Source: Bacillota bacterium | Lineage (GTDB): Bacteria; Bacillota; Clostridia; Oscillospirales; Acutalibacteraceae | Assembly: GCA_029005175.1 (NCBI GenBank) | Contig: JAQXFQ010000059.1 | Location: 1 to 35,364, forward strand | Length of the DNA: 35,364 nt | Direction of reading: 5' to 3' | Shown: positions 1 to 9,045 of the stretch, piece by piece | How the letters are laid out: every line of letters starts with the position of its first letter | Numbering within the stretch: the first letter of the stretch is position 1 | The notes under the pieces: generated by a model | The model's input: only the letters and a program-made list of their open reading frames with translations | The model's database searches: none | Told to the model about the DNA's origin: nothing | Position numbers and translations under genes: made by a program

Positions 1-755
1 GTGATTACAGTGCCGTCTACCGAGATGTCGGCGGGAATAATCTTGCCCAGTCCGTCGCAGGCTGTGATAAGCCTTCCGCCGCGCGGATATATGCTGAGAG
101 TTTCAAGGTCGCTGCAATTCAATATGGCAATATCGGTTTCGTTCTGATACGAAAACACATGCGATTTTGCCTTGATATAATTCTCCATAGTGACATAGTG
201 GTCGAGGTGTTCCTCGTAAAGATTGAGAATTATGCCGATGTGCGGCGAGTGCTTTGTAAATTCAAGCTGGTGGCAGGACATCTCAAATACAACAGAAGTT
301 TTGTCGTCGATGCGGTCGATGTAATCAAAGCAGGGTATGCCTATGTTGCCCACAAATACAGTGTTGTCATCGTGATTTTTGAGCAGGTGATAGAGCAGGG
401 AGGAGGTGGTGCTTTTGCCCTTGGTGCCCGTTATGCCGAAGGTGCTGCGCCCGAAAGCCGCAAGGAAAACCTCAGTTTGAGAGGTTAGGCGGTCAATGAT
501 TTTTTCGGGATGAAATACAGGGATTCCCGGGCTTTTGAATATGAAGTCAAAGCCGTCAAAGTCAATGCCGTCGGTTTCGGTGTTGATAAAATCGCAATTC
601 TCATAAGCCGCCATGTCAATCGGCTTTGCATCGGCGAGCGTCAGGTGCATATCCGGATATACTTCTCGTATGTAGCGGTAGGTTGAAATTCCTTCACGCC
701 CCATGCCCCAGATGACGATTTTTTTATTCTCAACGAATTGGATGATATTTTTCAC
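1..755 (-). CDS. murD: MurD-like UDP-N-acetylmuramoyl-amino acid ligase, N-terminal part; continues beyond the left edge
   Basis: Reverse-strand translation from GTG at 755 gives MKNIIQFVENKKIVIWGMGREGISTYRY...FKSPGIPVFHPEKI...FGITGTKGKSTTSSLLYHLL. The P-loop GTKGKSTT is typical of Mur ligases. SD aaaggaag lies upstream. Absent from the ORF track because it runs off the edge. Confidence 0.8.
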   Translation of the reverse strand, partial: MKNIIQFVENKKIVIWGMGREGISTYRYIREVYPDMHLTLADAKPIDMAAYENCDFINTETDGIDFDGFDFIFKSPGIPVFHPEKIIDRLTSQTEVFLAAFGRSTFGITGTKGKSTTSSLLYHLLKNHDDNTVFVGNIGIPCFDYIDRIDDKTSVVFEMSCHQLEFTKHSPHIGIILNLYEEHLDHYVTMENYIKAKSHVFSYQNETDIAILNCSDLETLSIYPRGGRLITACDGLGKIIPADISVDGTVI

Positions 756-806
756 TAAAAGCTCATCTTCCTTTTATGGTCTGATTTAAAATTTATAAGA
801 GTTAGT

Positions 807-966
807 ATAAATGATAATTTAACATAGAGTACGCAACGCCGGGAATCCAAGGGGGCAGGCCCTCTTGGCGGGGTCGAGGGGCAGCGCCCTTCGTGGGGGG
901 TTCGCCAGCCATTCCTTGAATGGCTGAGGCAACGCCCCTGACCACCCAATATAAATTATGATTTAT
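807..966 (-). repeat. MITE-like repeat copy A (inverted, mosaic)
   Basis: Ends ATAAATGATAATTTA (807-821) and TAAATTATGATTTAT (952-966) form an inverted pair. The core gggaatccaagggggcaggccctcttggcggggtcgaggggcagcgcccttcgtgggg is the reverse complement of the copy B core. Confidence 0.8.
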
Positions 967-1140
967 TTGTCTATTTTGCCGCTTCAGCTCATTTGATAGA
1001 ATTATAGCATTGCAGAATAATTTTGTCAACAAAACATATTTTTTACCAAAATCTGAGGCTAAATTATGTAATTAATCATGATGATAATTTTCTCTCGGGA
1101 AAAAATAAAAAAAATCTGTAAAAATATGCAGAATTTAATA

Positions 1141-1168
1141 TTGACTTTTTTTTAATATCTGCTAATAT
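1141..1168 (+). promoter_or_regulatory. Putative sigma-A promoter of the pot operon
   Basis: TTGACT (1141-1146), 16-nt spacer, TAATAT (1163-1168). Confidence 0.5.
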
Positions 1169-1508
1169 TAATTGCGATGGCCTGATTTTGCATGATAGCA
1201 ATTTCTGACATAATAAAAGAGTCTGCACTCGTGTGGAATCTAATAAAAGAATGAAAAAAACTAATACAGCAACAAAAAGGCAGCAATCCTTTGTGGACAC
1301 ACCGATTAAAATCGGTTGGTGTATCCGTACTAATTAATATCGACTTTGTGAAGCATAATGCATTTGTCGCGCGTGTGATTTATGGGGTCGTTTTAATTTT
1401 TTATTTACTGCGATTTGCCTCGGCTTGGTAGTCGTGATTTGCCGTGTGAGCGGCAGGGCGGCTATGTCGGGCAGAAAGCAAAATTTCAGTAAAGGGGGAT
1501 GTGTGCTA

Positions 1509-2579
1509 ATGTCTGAAAACATCATTAGTCTTAAAAACATCTCGGTGTCGTTTGACGGTGAGGTTATCCTCGATAAGCTTAACCTCGATATTAAGGACGG
1601 CACTTTTGTGACGCTGCTGGGCCCCTCGGGGTGCGGCAAAACTACTACCCTCCGAATAATTGGCGGTTTTCAGGAACCGGACAGCGGAGATGTTTTTTTT
1701 GGTTCTGAGCGAATCAATGACCTGCCGGCTCATAAGCGTAAGCTGAACACGGTGTTTCAGCGATATGCTCTTTTTCCTCACCTGAATGTATATGAAAATA
1801 TTGCGTTCGGCATGAGAATTCAGAAAAAGAGTGAGGCGGAGATTAAGGCTAAGGTCAGTGAAATGCTTAAACTGGTTTCACTGGAAGGATTTGAGAAGAG
1901 AAGGACAGCCACCCTTTCGGGCGGTCAGCAGCAGCGAATAGCAATAGCGCGCGCGCTGGCAAACGACCCTAAGGTGCTGCTGCTGGATGAGCCTCTGGGC
2001 GCTCTCGACCTCAAGCTGCGCAAGGAAATGCAGGTGGAGCTGAAGCGTATTCAAAGTCAGCTGGGTATCACATTTATTTATGTTACCCACGACCAGGAAG
2101 AGGCTCTGTCGATGTCGGATACTATCGTTGTAATGAATCACGGCGTGATTCAGCAGATAGGCTCGCCGACAGATATTTACAACGAGCCGGAAAACGGCTT
2201 TGTCGCCGACTTCATAGGCGAAAGCAATATCGTAGACGGCATAATGCATGCCGACTGTGACGTTGAATTCTGCGGCTCAAGATTTGAGTGCGTGGATACA
2301 GGCTTTGCCAAGGATGAAGAGGTTGACGTTGTTATTCGCCCCGAGGATGTTATAGTAGTTCCGAGGGAGGAAAGCGGGCTGAGAGGCACGGTTACCTCGG
2401 TCACTTTCAAGGGCGTTCATTATGAAATGTATGTAAATGTTCCGGGCGAGGAAGAGCAATGGATTATTCAGTCTACCGTCGCACAGGAAGAAGGCAAGGA
2501 AATCGGCATGACCATAATCCCGGAAAATATTCACATCATGAAGAAGTACACAGGCGATTACGCCGGTGATGATGAATAA
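1509..2579 (+). CDS. potA: Spermidine/putrescine ABC transporter ATPase PotA
   Basis: Walker [10 protein letters not shown], signature [15 protein letters not shown], Walker [15 protein letters not shown] at 1509 preceded by aaaggggga, so the ORF-track start at 1425 is too far upstream. Confidence 0.95.
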   Translation: MSENIISLKNISVSFDGEVILDKLNLDIKDGTFVTLLGPSGCGKTTTLRIIGGFQEPDSGDVFFGSERINDLPAHKRKLNTVFQRYALFPHLNVYENIAFGMRIQKKSEAEIKAKVSEMLKLVSLEGFEKRRTATLSGGQQQRIAIARALANDPKVLLLDEPLGALDLKLRKEMQVELKRIQSQLGITFIYVTHDQEEALSMSDTIVVMNHGVIQQIGSPTDIYNEPENGFVADFIGESNIVDGIMHADCDVEFCGSRFECVDTGFAKDEEVDVVIRPEDVIVVPREESGLRGTVTSVTFKGVHYEMYVNVPGEEEQWIIQSTVAQEEGKEIGMTIIPENIHIMKKYTGDYAGDDE

Positions 2580-2593
2580 CGGAGGGTGAGCGA

Positions 2594-3412
2594 ATGAAAA
2601 AAACTTCATGGATCGCGGCTCCTTTCGTGGTGTGGATGGCAATATTTACCGTTGTGCCGCTGGGAATGGTGTGCTGGTATGCCTTTACCGACGGCTCGGG
2701 CGCATTTACACTGGAAAACATAAAAACTATTGCGGTGTACGCTGATTACCTTGTGGATTCACTGGTTATGGGAGCTATTGCAACCGCACTCTGCCTGCTG
2801 CTTGGCTATCCGCTGGCATATATCATGTCGAGGGCGAGCTGGGGAGCGCAGCAGACAATGATGCTGATGCTCATGCTGCCGCAGTGGATGAATTTTCTGC
2901 TGAGGACATATTCATGGATGACTATTTTGGAAAACAAGGGTCTTATCAATACCTTTTTGGGGAATTTCGGAATAGGTCCTTTCCAAATGATAAATACTAA
3001 AGGCGCGATAATACTCGGTATGGTGTATAACTTCCTGCCGTATATGATTCTGCCTATTTACTCCGTTATGGAGAAAATCAACGGAAGCCTGTTTGAGGCT
3101 GCGATGGATTTGGGCGCAAATAAGCTCAATACATTCCGCCGCGTGGTGCTTCCGCTGAGCCTGCCCGGTATAATCACAGGCATTACAATGGTGTTTGTAC
3201 CGTCGGTCAGCACATTCGTAATTTCGCAAATGCTGGGCGGCGGACGAAATATGCTGATAGGCGATGTTATCGAGCGTCTGTTTGTCGGCGCAGCGCCTAA
3301 TTACAACGTCGGCGCGGCGTTATCCCTCGTGCTTATGGTGCTTATTCTCATAAGCATGGCTGTTATGAAGAAATTTGATGACGGTGAAGAGACAGGGGGA
3401 TTGATGATGTGA
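2594..3412 (+). CDS. potB: Spermidine/putrescine ABC transporter permease PotB
   Basis: Multi-TM permease with EAAMDLGANKLNTFRRVVLPLSLPGI (EAA motif); follows potA. Confidence 0.93.
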   Translation: MKKTSWIAAPFVVWMAIFTVVPLGMVCWYAFTDGSGAFTLENIKTIAVYADYLVDSLVMGAIATALCLLLGYPLAYIMSRASWGAQQTMMLMLMLPQWMNFLLRTYSWMTILENKGLINTFLGNFGIGPFQMINTKGAIILGMVYNFLPYMILPIYSVMEKINGSLFEAAMDLGANKLNTFRRVVLPLSLPGIITGITMVFVPSVSTFVISQMLGGGRNMLIGDVIERLFVGAAPNYNVGAALSLVLMVLILISMAVMKKFDDGEETGGLMM

Positions 3413-4221
3413 AAATACTTTCAAAGATTTACACGGCACTTATATTTATTTTTCTTTACGCACCAATTGTCGTGCTCATCGTGTTTTCGTTCAACTCGAC
3501 CAAGAGCCGCTCGGTGTGGAAAGGATTTTCGCTGAGATGGTATGAAAATCTCTTTAATGACGAAACTATCCTCGAAGCACTTTGGGTGTCGATCGAGGTT
3601 GCGGTGATTGCGGCGGTGCTTTCTACGATAATCGGCACGGCTGCGGCGGTAGGACTTAAGGGCATGAACAAAGGTCTGCGTTCGGTTATGCTGACTTTCA
3701 ACAACATCCCTATGGTCAACCCCGACATAGTTACAGGTATAGCTATGATGCTGCTGTTTGTGGCGATATTTTCGGCTACGGGTCTGCTCAAGCCGGGCTT
3801 TGTTACGCTGGTTATAGCGCACACTACTTTCTGCATTCCATACGTTGTGCTGTCGGTGCTGCCAAAGCTTAACCAGATGAATCCCAGTATATACGAGGCG
3901 GCTCAGGATTTGGGATGTCCGCCTTTCAGAGCGTTTTTCAAGGTAGTGCTTCCCGAGATTATGCCCGGAATCATCACCGGCATGATGATGGCTTTTACTC
4001 TGTCGCTGGACGATTTTGTGATAAGCTACTTCACAAGCGGTTCGACGGCTCAGACGCTGCCCATGGTGATTTACTCCATGACCAAACGCCGCCTGAGTCC
4101 CAAGGTAAACGCGCTGTCTACGATAATGTTTGTCATAGTTTTGGTTCTGCTTATTGCGGTAAACTTCAGACAGATACGTGAGAGCGCAAAAGCTAGAAAG
4201 TCTGTTAAAGAAAAGGCTTAA
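3409..4221 (+). CDS. potC: Spermidine/putrescine ABC transporter permease PotC
   Basis: EAAQDLGCPPFRAFFKVVLPEIMPGI motif; GTG start overlaps the potB stop (GTGA). Confidence 0.93.
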   Translation: MKILSKIYTALIFIFLYAPIVVLIVFSFNSTKSRSVWKGFSLRWYENLFNDETILEALWVSIEVAVIAAVLSTIIGTAAAVGLKGMNKGLRSVMLTFNNIPMVNPDIVTGIAMMLLFVAIFSATGLLKPGFVTLVIAHTTFCIPYVVLSVLPKLNQMNPSIYEAAQDLGCPPFRAFFKVVLPEIMPGIITGMMMAFTLSLDDFVISYFTSGSTAQTLPMVIYSMTKRRLSPKVNALSTIMFVIVLVLLIAVNFRQIRESAKARKSVKEKA

Positions 4222-4262
4222 TTAAAATATCAATAAAAATAATTTGTAAAGGATTTTGATAA

Positions 4263-5357
4263 ATGAAAAGATTTATTTCTGCTTTAATGTCCGCCGCGAT
4301 TTTTCTGTCGGCGTTTTCCATGCTCGTTTCCTGCTCTGATGACGGTGCCGTTGCAAAGACCGGCGAGGTGCTGTATGTCTATAACTGGGGCGAATATATC
4401 TCCAACGGCGATGACGGTTCATTGGATGTAAACAAGCAGTTTGAGAAAGAAACAGGTATTCAGGTTAAGTATATCAATTACTCGAGCAACGAGGAAATGT
4501 ACACCAAAATCAAGAGCGGCAGCATGACTGTGGACGTGATTATTCCGTCTGATTACATGATTTCTCAGATGATTGCCGAGGGCATGCTCGAAAAGCTGGA
4601 TTTTGACAATATTCCCAACGCCGACAATATCGACGATTCATTCGGCAAGCCGGTATACGACCCGACAGGCGAGTATTCCGTGCCCTACACATGGGGCTGC
4701 ACAGCGATATTCTACGATTCCACGCAGGTTGACCCGGCTGATATAGATGAAAGCTCATGGGATCTGCTTTGGAACGAGAAATATTCCGGCAAAATTCTCA
4801 TGTTCAACAATCAGCGCGACGCGTTCGGCGTGGCTGAGGCCAAGCTCGGCTACTCGCTCAATACCGAAAATCAGGAGGAGCTTGAGGCAGCCTATCAGGA
4901 GCTTGTCAAGCAGAGTCCGCTTGTTCAAGGCTATTACGGCGACCAGATTTTTGACAAGATGGAGAGCGGCGAGGCGGTTATCGCTCCCTATTACAACGGT
5001 GATTTGTCTATGCTTCAGGAGAACAACGAAAATATTAAGGGCTATATTCCCGACGCTGCAAACAAGTTTGTCGATGCACTGTGCATTCCCACCTGCTGCC
5101 AGAATAAGTCGGCAGCCGAGAAGTACATCAACTTCATGTGCCGCGAGGATATTGCGCTTGCCAACGCTGAGGCAATCGGCTACGCAAGCCCGATTTCCGC
5201 AGTAGTTGAGCAGCTTGACGAGGAGCTTACGACAGATTTTTACTATCCTGATGAAGCTAAGCTGGAAAAGTGCGAGATATTCAAGCAGCTTTCCAACGAA
5301 ACAAATGAATTCCTCTCAAAGAAATGGGAAGATCTTCTGAATCAGGTAGGTCAGTAA
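4263..5357 (+). CDS. potD: Spermidine/putrescine-binding lipoprotein PotD
   Basis: Lipobox SMLVSC; VYNWGEYIS, typical of PotD-family proteins. Confidence 0.93.
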   Translation: MKRFISALMSAAIFLSAFSMLVSCSDDGAVAKTGEVLYVYNWGEYISNGDDGSLDVNKQFEKETGIQVKYINYSSNEEMYTKIKSGSMTVDVIIPSDYMISQMIAEGMLEKLDFDNIPNADNIDDSFGKPVYDPTGEYSVPYTWGCTAIFYDSTQVDPADIDESSWDLLWNEKYSGKILMFNNQRDAFGVAEAKLGYSLNTENQEELEAAYQELVKQSPLVQGYYGDQIFDKMESGEAVIAPYYNGDLSMLQENNENIKGYIPDAANKFVDALCIPTCCQNKSAAEKYINFMCREDIALANAEAIGYASPISAVVEQLDEELTTDFYYPDEAKLEKCEIFKQLSNETNEFLSKKWEDLLNQVGQ

Positions 5358-5360
5358 AAT

Positions 5361-5408
5361 AAAAAAACCTCGGCGAGTGTCATAACAGACATTTGCCGAG
5401 GTTTTTTT
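5361..5408 (+). terminator. Rho-independent terminator after potD
   Basis: aaaaaacctcggcgagtgtc ataaca gacatttgccgaggttttttt. Confidence 0.92.
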
Positions 5409-5413
5409 GTGTG

Positions 5414-5649
5414 TTAAATTATAATTTAGCTGCGTAACGTCCACTCGCAAATCTTCGATTTTCTCGTTAGTTTTTTATGGGCTTCGCATTGTTTTCTATT
5501 TTAAGTCTTTGCTACACTTTGGTTTTGTAGGGGCTTTGCCCCTACGACCCCACGAAGGGCGCTGCCCCTCGACCCCGCCAAGAGGGCCTGCCCCCTTGGA
5601 TTCCCATTGTAGGTGTCCTATTTTAGTGCTACTGTAAATTATGATTTAT
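5414..5649 (+). repeat. MITE-like repeat copy B (full length)
   Basis: Ends TTAAATTATAATTTA (5414-5428) and TAAATTATGATTTAT (5635-5649). Interior nearly identical to copy D from acgtccactcgcaaatcttcg through cgaccccg. Confidence 0.85.
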
Positions 5650-5665
5650 CAGTAAAATTATTCAC

Positions 5666-6460
5666 TCAAAAAGCAATTTCAATCGGTTTTCTTTTAACAA
5701 ATACCGTTGCGCTGTCAAAGCCGGCTTCCTTTGCGGCTGCTATGCCGTCGTACATGCCCAATGCAATATGCTCGGGAACATGCGCGTCACTGCCGAGAGT
5801 TATGTATCTGCCGCCGAGTTCACGGAATAATTTTACATATTCGACAGTCGGCATGAGAAAGCCGTCGGGATTTCTGCGCCCTGACGTATTGATTTCCAGA
5901 GCCTTGCCGTTCGCCGCAAGCGTGCCGAGAATCTCGCGGATTACAGGCTGATACGCAGTCATGTCGATGTCAAGCCTGTCGCGCCCAATCATATACCTGA
6001 GCGGATAGGTCAGATGCGCCAGCGAGTCAAATTCATTCCAGCGCACCATCTCAAGCAGTTCATTAAAATAGCGCGTGAGCAGGTCATGTGCCTCGTCAGG
6101 CGTCGGGTGGAGGTAGTAAAAATCCTCTTCATTGCGGATATTGTGGAGCGAACACAGCACGAAATCGTACTCGCACAGGCTGAGAGCCTGCGCCGTGCCC
6201 TCCAAATCCTGCAGCGGCTCGCCGAGTTCAATGCCACTCAGTACGGTCATGTCGGGATATTTTTCATTTAATTCAGCCGCCTGCGCATTGGAGCGGGCAA
6301 TATCCGCGTCGCTCCAGTCGAGTATGTCGCAGTGGTCGGTGATAGTGATGTATTCAATTTCCAGCTCATGCGCACGCTGCGCCTGAAGCTCGGCGGGCGT
6401 TTCGCTGTCGAATGAATTTTCGGTGTGAATGTGGCTGTCGCAGCGCGTGGGTTTAATCAT
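5666..6460 (-). CDS. PHP-domain phosphoesterase, histidinol-phosphatase (HisJ/HisK) family
   Basis: DSHIHTENSFDS, ITDHCD, GIELG, LGSDAHVPEHI metal-binding motifs. Confidence 0.85.
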   Translation of the reverse strand: MIKPTRCDSHIHTENSFDSETPAELQAQRAHELEIEYITITDHCDILDWSDADIARSNAQAAELNEKYPDMTVLSGIELGEPLQDLEGTAQALSLCEYDFVLCSLHNIRNEEDFYYLHPTPDEAHDLLTRYFNELLEMVRWNEFDSLAHLTYPLRYMIGRDRLDIDMTAYQPVIREILGTLAANGKALEINTSGRRNPDGFLMPTVEYVKLFRELGGRYITLGSDAHVPEHIALGMYDGIAAAKEAGFDSATVFVKRKPIEIAF

Positions 6461-6509
6461 AAATTTCAGACTTCTTTCTGCTTTAACTTAGAGACTGTTT
6501 AGTATTGAC

Positions 6510-6538
6510 ATTATAACACTCCATATCAGTTTTTTCAA
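6510..6538 (-). promoter_or_regulatory. Promoter for the PHP-domain gene
   Basis: On the minus strand: TTGAAA, 17-nt spacer, TATAAT. Confidence 0.65.
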
Positions 6539-6587
6539 TTTTTTGTGTATATAAATTCCAAATAAATCCCAAATATCAAATTCACCC

Positions 6588-6616
6588 TTGAAATCGGCTC
6601 GTTTATGCTGTATTAT
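6588..6616 (+). promoter_or_regulatory. Promoter for the UPF0237/UPF0210 pair
   Basis: TTGAAA (6588-6593), 17-nt spacer, TATTAT (6611-6616). Confidence 0.65.
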
Positions 6617-6666
6617 ATTAATCAATATGTTATTTACAACATGCATAAGGAAGGAAGTTGCAGTTT

Positions 6667-6936
6667 ATGAGAGCAGTTATTACGGTTATCGGCAAGGACA
6701 TGGTTGGTATTCTCGCGGGAGTTTCCAACATTTGCGCCGACCACAAGGTGAATATCATTGAGGTAACACAGTCTATAATGCAGGATATGTTTGCCATGAT
6801 TATGATGGTTGACATTTCCGGCGCAAATATTCCCTTCGCCGACCTCAGCGGTGAATTGAGCGAATTCGGCAAGAAGAACGCCCTCTCGGTACACATCATG
6901 CACGAGGACATCTTCAACTCCATGCACAGAATTTAA
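6667..6936 (+). CDS. ACT-domain protein, UPF0237 family
   Basis: MRAVITVIGKDMVGILAGVSNICADHKVNIIEVTQ is ACT-like; immediately upstream of the UPF0210 gene. Confidence 0.88.
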   Translation: MRAVITVIGKDMVGILAGVSNICADHKVNIIEVTQSIMQDMFAMIMMVDISGANIPFADLSGELSEFGKKNALSVHIMHEDIFNSMHRI

Positions 6937-6957
6937 CGCGGAGGTCATTGCACAAAT

Positions 6958-8316
6958 ATGCTTAACACCAACGATATACTCGAAACCATAAAGATGATTC
7001 AGGATGAGAACCTGGATATCCGCACCATTACCATGGGCATCAGCCTGCTCGATTGCTCGGACAGCGACATTGACAAGGCGTGCGCCAAGGTTTACGACAA
7101 AATATGCCGCTACGCCGAAAATCTCGTCAAGACAGGCGAGGACATCGAAGCTGAGTACGGCATTCCGATCATCAACAAGAGAATTTCAGTCACTCCCGTG
7201 GCCATGATAGCCGCCGCGTGTCCCGACAAAAACCCGGTTAAATTCGCACACGCCCTCGACAAGGCTGCCAAGGCTGTAGGCGTAAACTTTCTCGGAGGAT
7301 ACTCCGCTCTCGTCCAGAAGGGCTTCGGTCCCGGCGATTACGGCTTGATTCAGAGTATTCCGCAGGCTCTCGCTGAGACAGAGCGCGTATGCTCATCTGT
7401 CAACATCGGCTCCACCAAAGCGGGCATAAACATGGACGCAGTGGCTAAGATGGGTCACATAGTCCGCGAATGTGCCGAGCTGACCGCTGACAACAACTGC
7501 TTCGGCGCGGCTAAGCTGGTAATTTTCTGCAACGCACCCGAGGATAATCCCTTTATGGCAGGCGCGTTCCACGGAGTCGGAGAACCCGACTGCGTTATCA
7601 ACGTAGGCGTCAGCGGTCCGGGCGTTGTGCGCGCGGCTCTGGCTCAGGCTCCCGACGCAAACATCACCGAGGTTGCCGACATAGTAAAGCGCACAGCCTT
7701 CAAAATCACCCGTATGGGTCAGCTTGTTGCGCAGGAGGCTTCACGCCGCCTTTGCGTACCTTTCGGCATAGTTGACCTTTCGCTCGCCCCCACTCCCGCA
7801 GTAGGTGATTCCGTCGCCCATATTCTCGAAGAAATGGGTCTGGAAAGCTGCGGCGCTCACGGCACTACCGCATGTCTTGCTCTGCTCAACGACGCTGTAA
7901 AGAAGGGCGGCGTTATGGCAAGTTCCCACGTCGGCGGACTTTCGGGCGCATTCATACCGGTATCTGAGGACGCGGGCATGATTGACGCTGCTCGCTGCGG
8001 CGCACTGTCGCTCACTAAGCTGGAGGCTATGACCGCCGTTTGCTCAGTCGGTCTTGACATGATTGCCGTTCCCGGTGACACTCCCGCCGAAATAATCTCC
8101 GCAATTCTCGCCGACGAAGCCGCAATCGGCATGGTCAACAGCAAGACTACCGCCATTCGCCTTATCCCCGCTATCGGAAAGCAGCAGGGCGAGGAAATGG
8201 AATTCGGCGGACTTTTCGGAAGCAGCCCGATTATGGACGTCAACAGATATTCTCCCGCCAAGTTCATCTCACGCGGCGGCAGAATCCCCGCTCCGCTTCA
8301 AAGCCTTAAAAACTGA
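6958..8316 (+). CDS. UPF0210 / DUF711 family protein
   Basis: 452 aa; [33 protein letters not shown]; family recognised from its composition and its pairing with UPF0237. Confidence 0.88.
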   Translation: MLNTNDILETIKMIQDENLDIRTITMGISLLDCSDSDIDKACAKVYDKICRYAENLVKTGEDIEAEYGIPIINKRISVTPVAMIAAACPDKNPVKFAHALDKAAKAVGVNFLGGYSALVQKGFGPGDYGLIQSIPQALAETERVCSSVNIGSTKAGINMDAVAKMGHIVRECAELTADNNCFGAAKLVIFCNAPEDNPFMAGAFHGVGEPDCVINVGVSGPGVVRAALAQAPDANITEVADIVKRTAFKITRMGQLVAQEASRRLCVPFGIVDLSLAPTPAVGDSVAHILEEMGLESCGAHGTTACLALLNDAVKKGGVMASSHVGGLSGAFIPVSEDAGMIDAARCGALSLTKLEAMTAVCSVGLDMIAVPGDTPAEIISAILADEAAIGMVNSKTTAIRLIPAIGKQQGEEMEFGGLFGSSPIMDVNRYSPAKFISRGGRIPAPLQSLKN

Positions 8317-8331
8317 TTTTATAAAAATATC

Positions 8332-8375
8332 GCCGCCGAAGAAACGACCTTTTTCTTCGGCGGCATTGTTTTTGC
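8332..8375 (+). terminator. Rho-independent terminator
   Basis: gccgccgaagaaa cgacct ttttcttcggcggc followed by attgttttt. Confidence 0.88.
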
Positions 8376-8728
8376 AAAAATAAATTATTAAGATTTTATT
8401 GGATTTTTGCGGCTATTTTCATAAAATATTAAAAGTTCACCTTTGATATAATTCATAATTCAAGCGAAAAATTTAAATAAAATATAAATTATAATATATT
8501 TATGAATAATGCTTGTCTTTTTCCTGCAAAAACATCAAACATTCAACAAAATTGCACAGGAAAATTCCAATATCTTTTATAGCTTTATACACTTGAATAA
8601 TATCGAATAATGGATTATAATAACATACAATCCCAATAATATATAATTGCCGCAAAAATCTGTAATCTGCCAACGGATTGCTACTGAATTTTGCGCAATG
8701 AATTACACAACAAGGGTGGTAATCACTT

Positions 8729-9043
8729 ATGCAGGATATGGTTAAGCGTATCGTTGAAATGGATAAACATGCCCGTGAGCTTACCGATGAGGCCAAACGC
8801 CTTAAAGTCGGCTCGGAGGACAGAATACTCGCCAAAAAGGAAGAATTGCGGCGTACATATGAGGAAAAGGTCAACGCGCGTTTGGAGCTTATCAGGCAGG
8901 CGGAGGTAAAAACCGCAGAGGATGAACTCAAGCTTATTTTGGAAAAGCAGAAAAAAGTTGAACAAAATCTCAACGACCTGTATGCCCAAAACTGCGACGC
9001 ATGGGTGGATGCAATCGTAGCGCGCGTTATAGGAGATGATTGA
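8729..9043 (+). CDS. V/A-type ATPase peripheral stalk subunit G/H-like coiled coil
   Basis: 104-aa charged coiled coil; first gene of the ATPase operon. Confidence 0.7.
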   Translation: MQDMVKRIVEMDKHARELTDEAKRLKVGSEDRILAKKEELRRTYEEKVNARLELIRQAEVKTAEDELKLILEKQKKVEQNLNDLYAQNCDAWVDAIVARVIGDD

Positions 9044-9045
9044 TA

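Noticed and set aside
755-1032. ORFs at 755-949 and 802-1032 (-)
   Set aside because: They translate the GC-rich core of repeat copy A (GRCPSTPPRGPAPLDS-like), a known kind of spurious ORF.
8593-8611. TTGAATAATATCGAATAAT upstream of the ATPase operon, 18/19 similar to a minus-strand sequence upstream of purF (about 35183-35201)
   Set aside because: Both regions are highly AT-rich; a rough estimate gives about one such match by chance among the intergenic sequences here.
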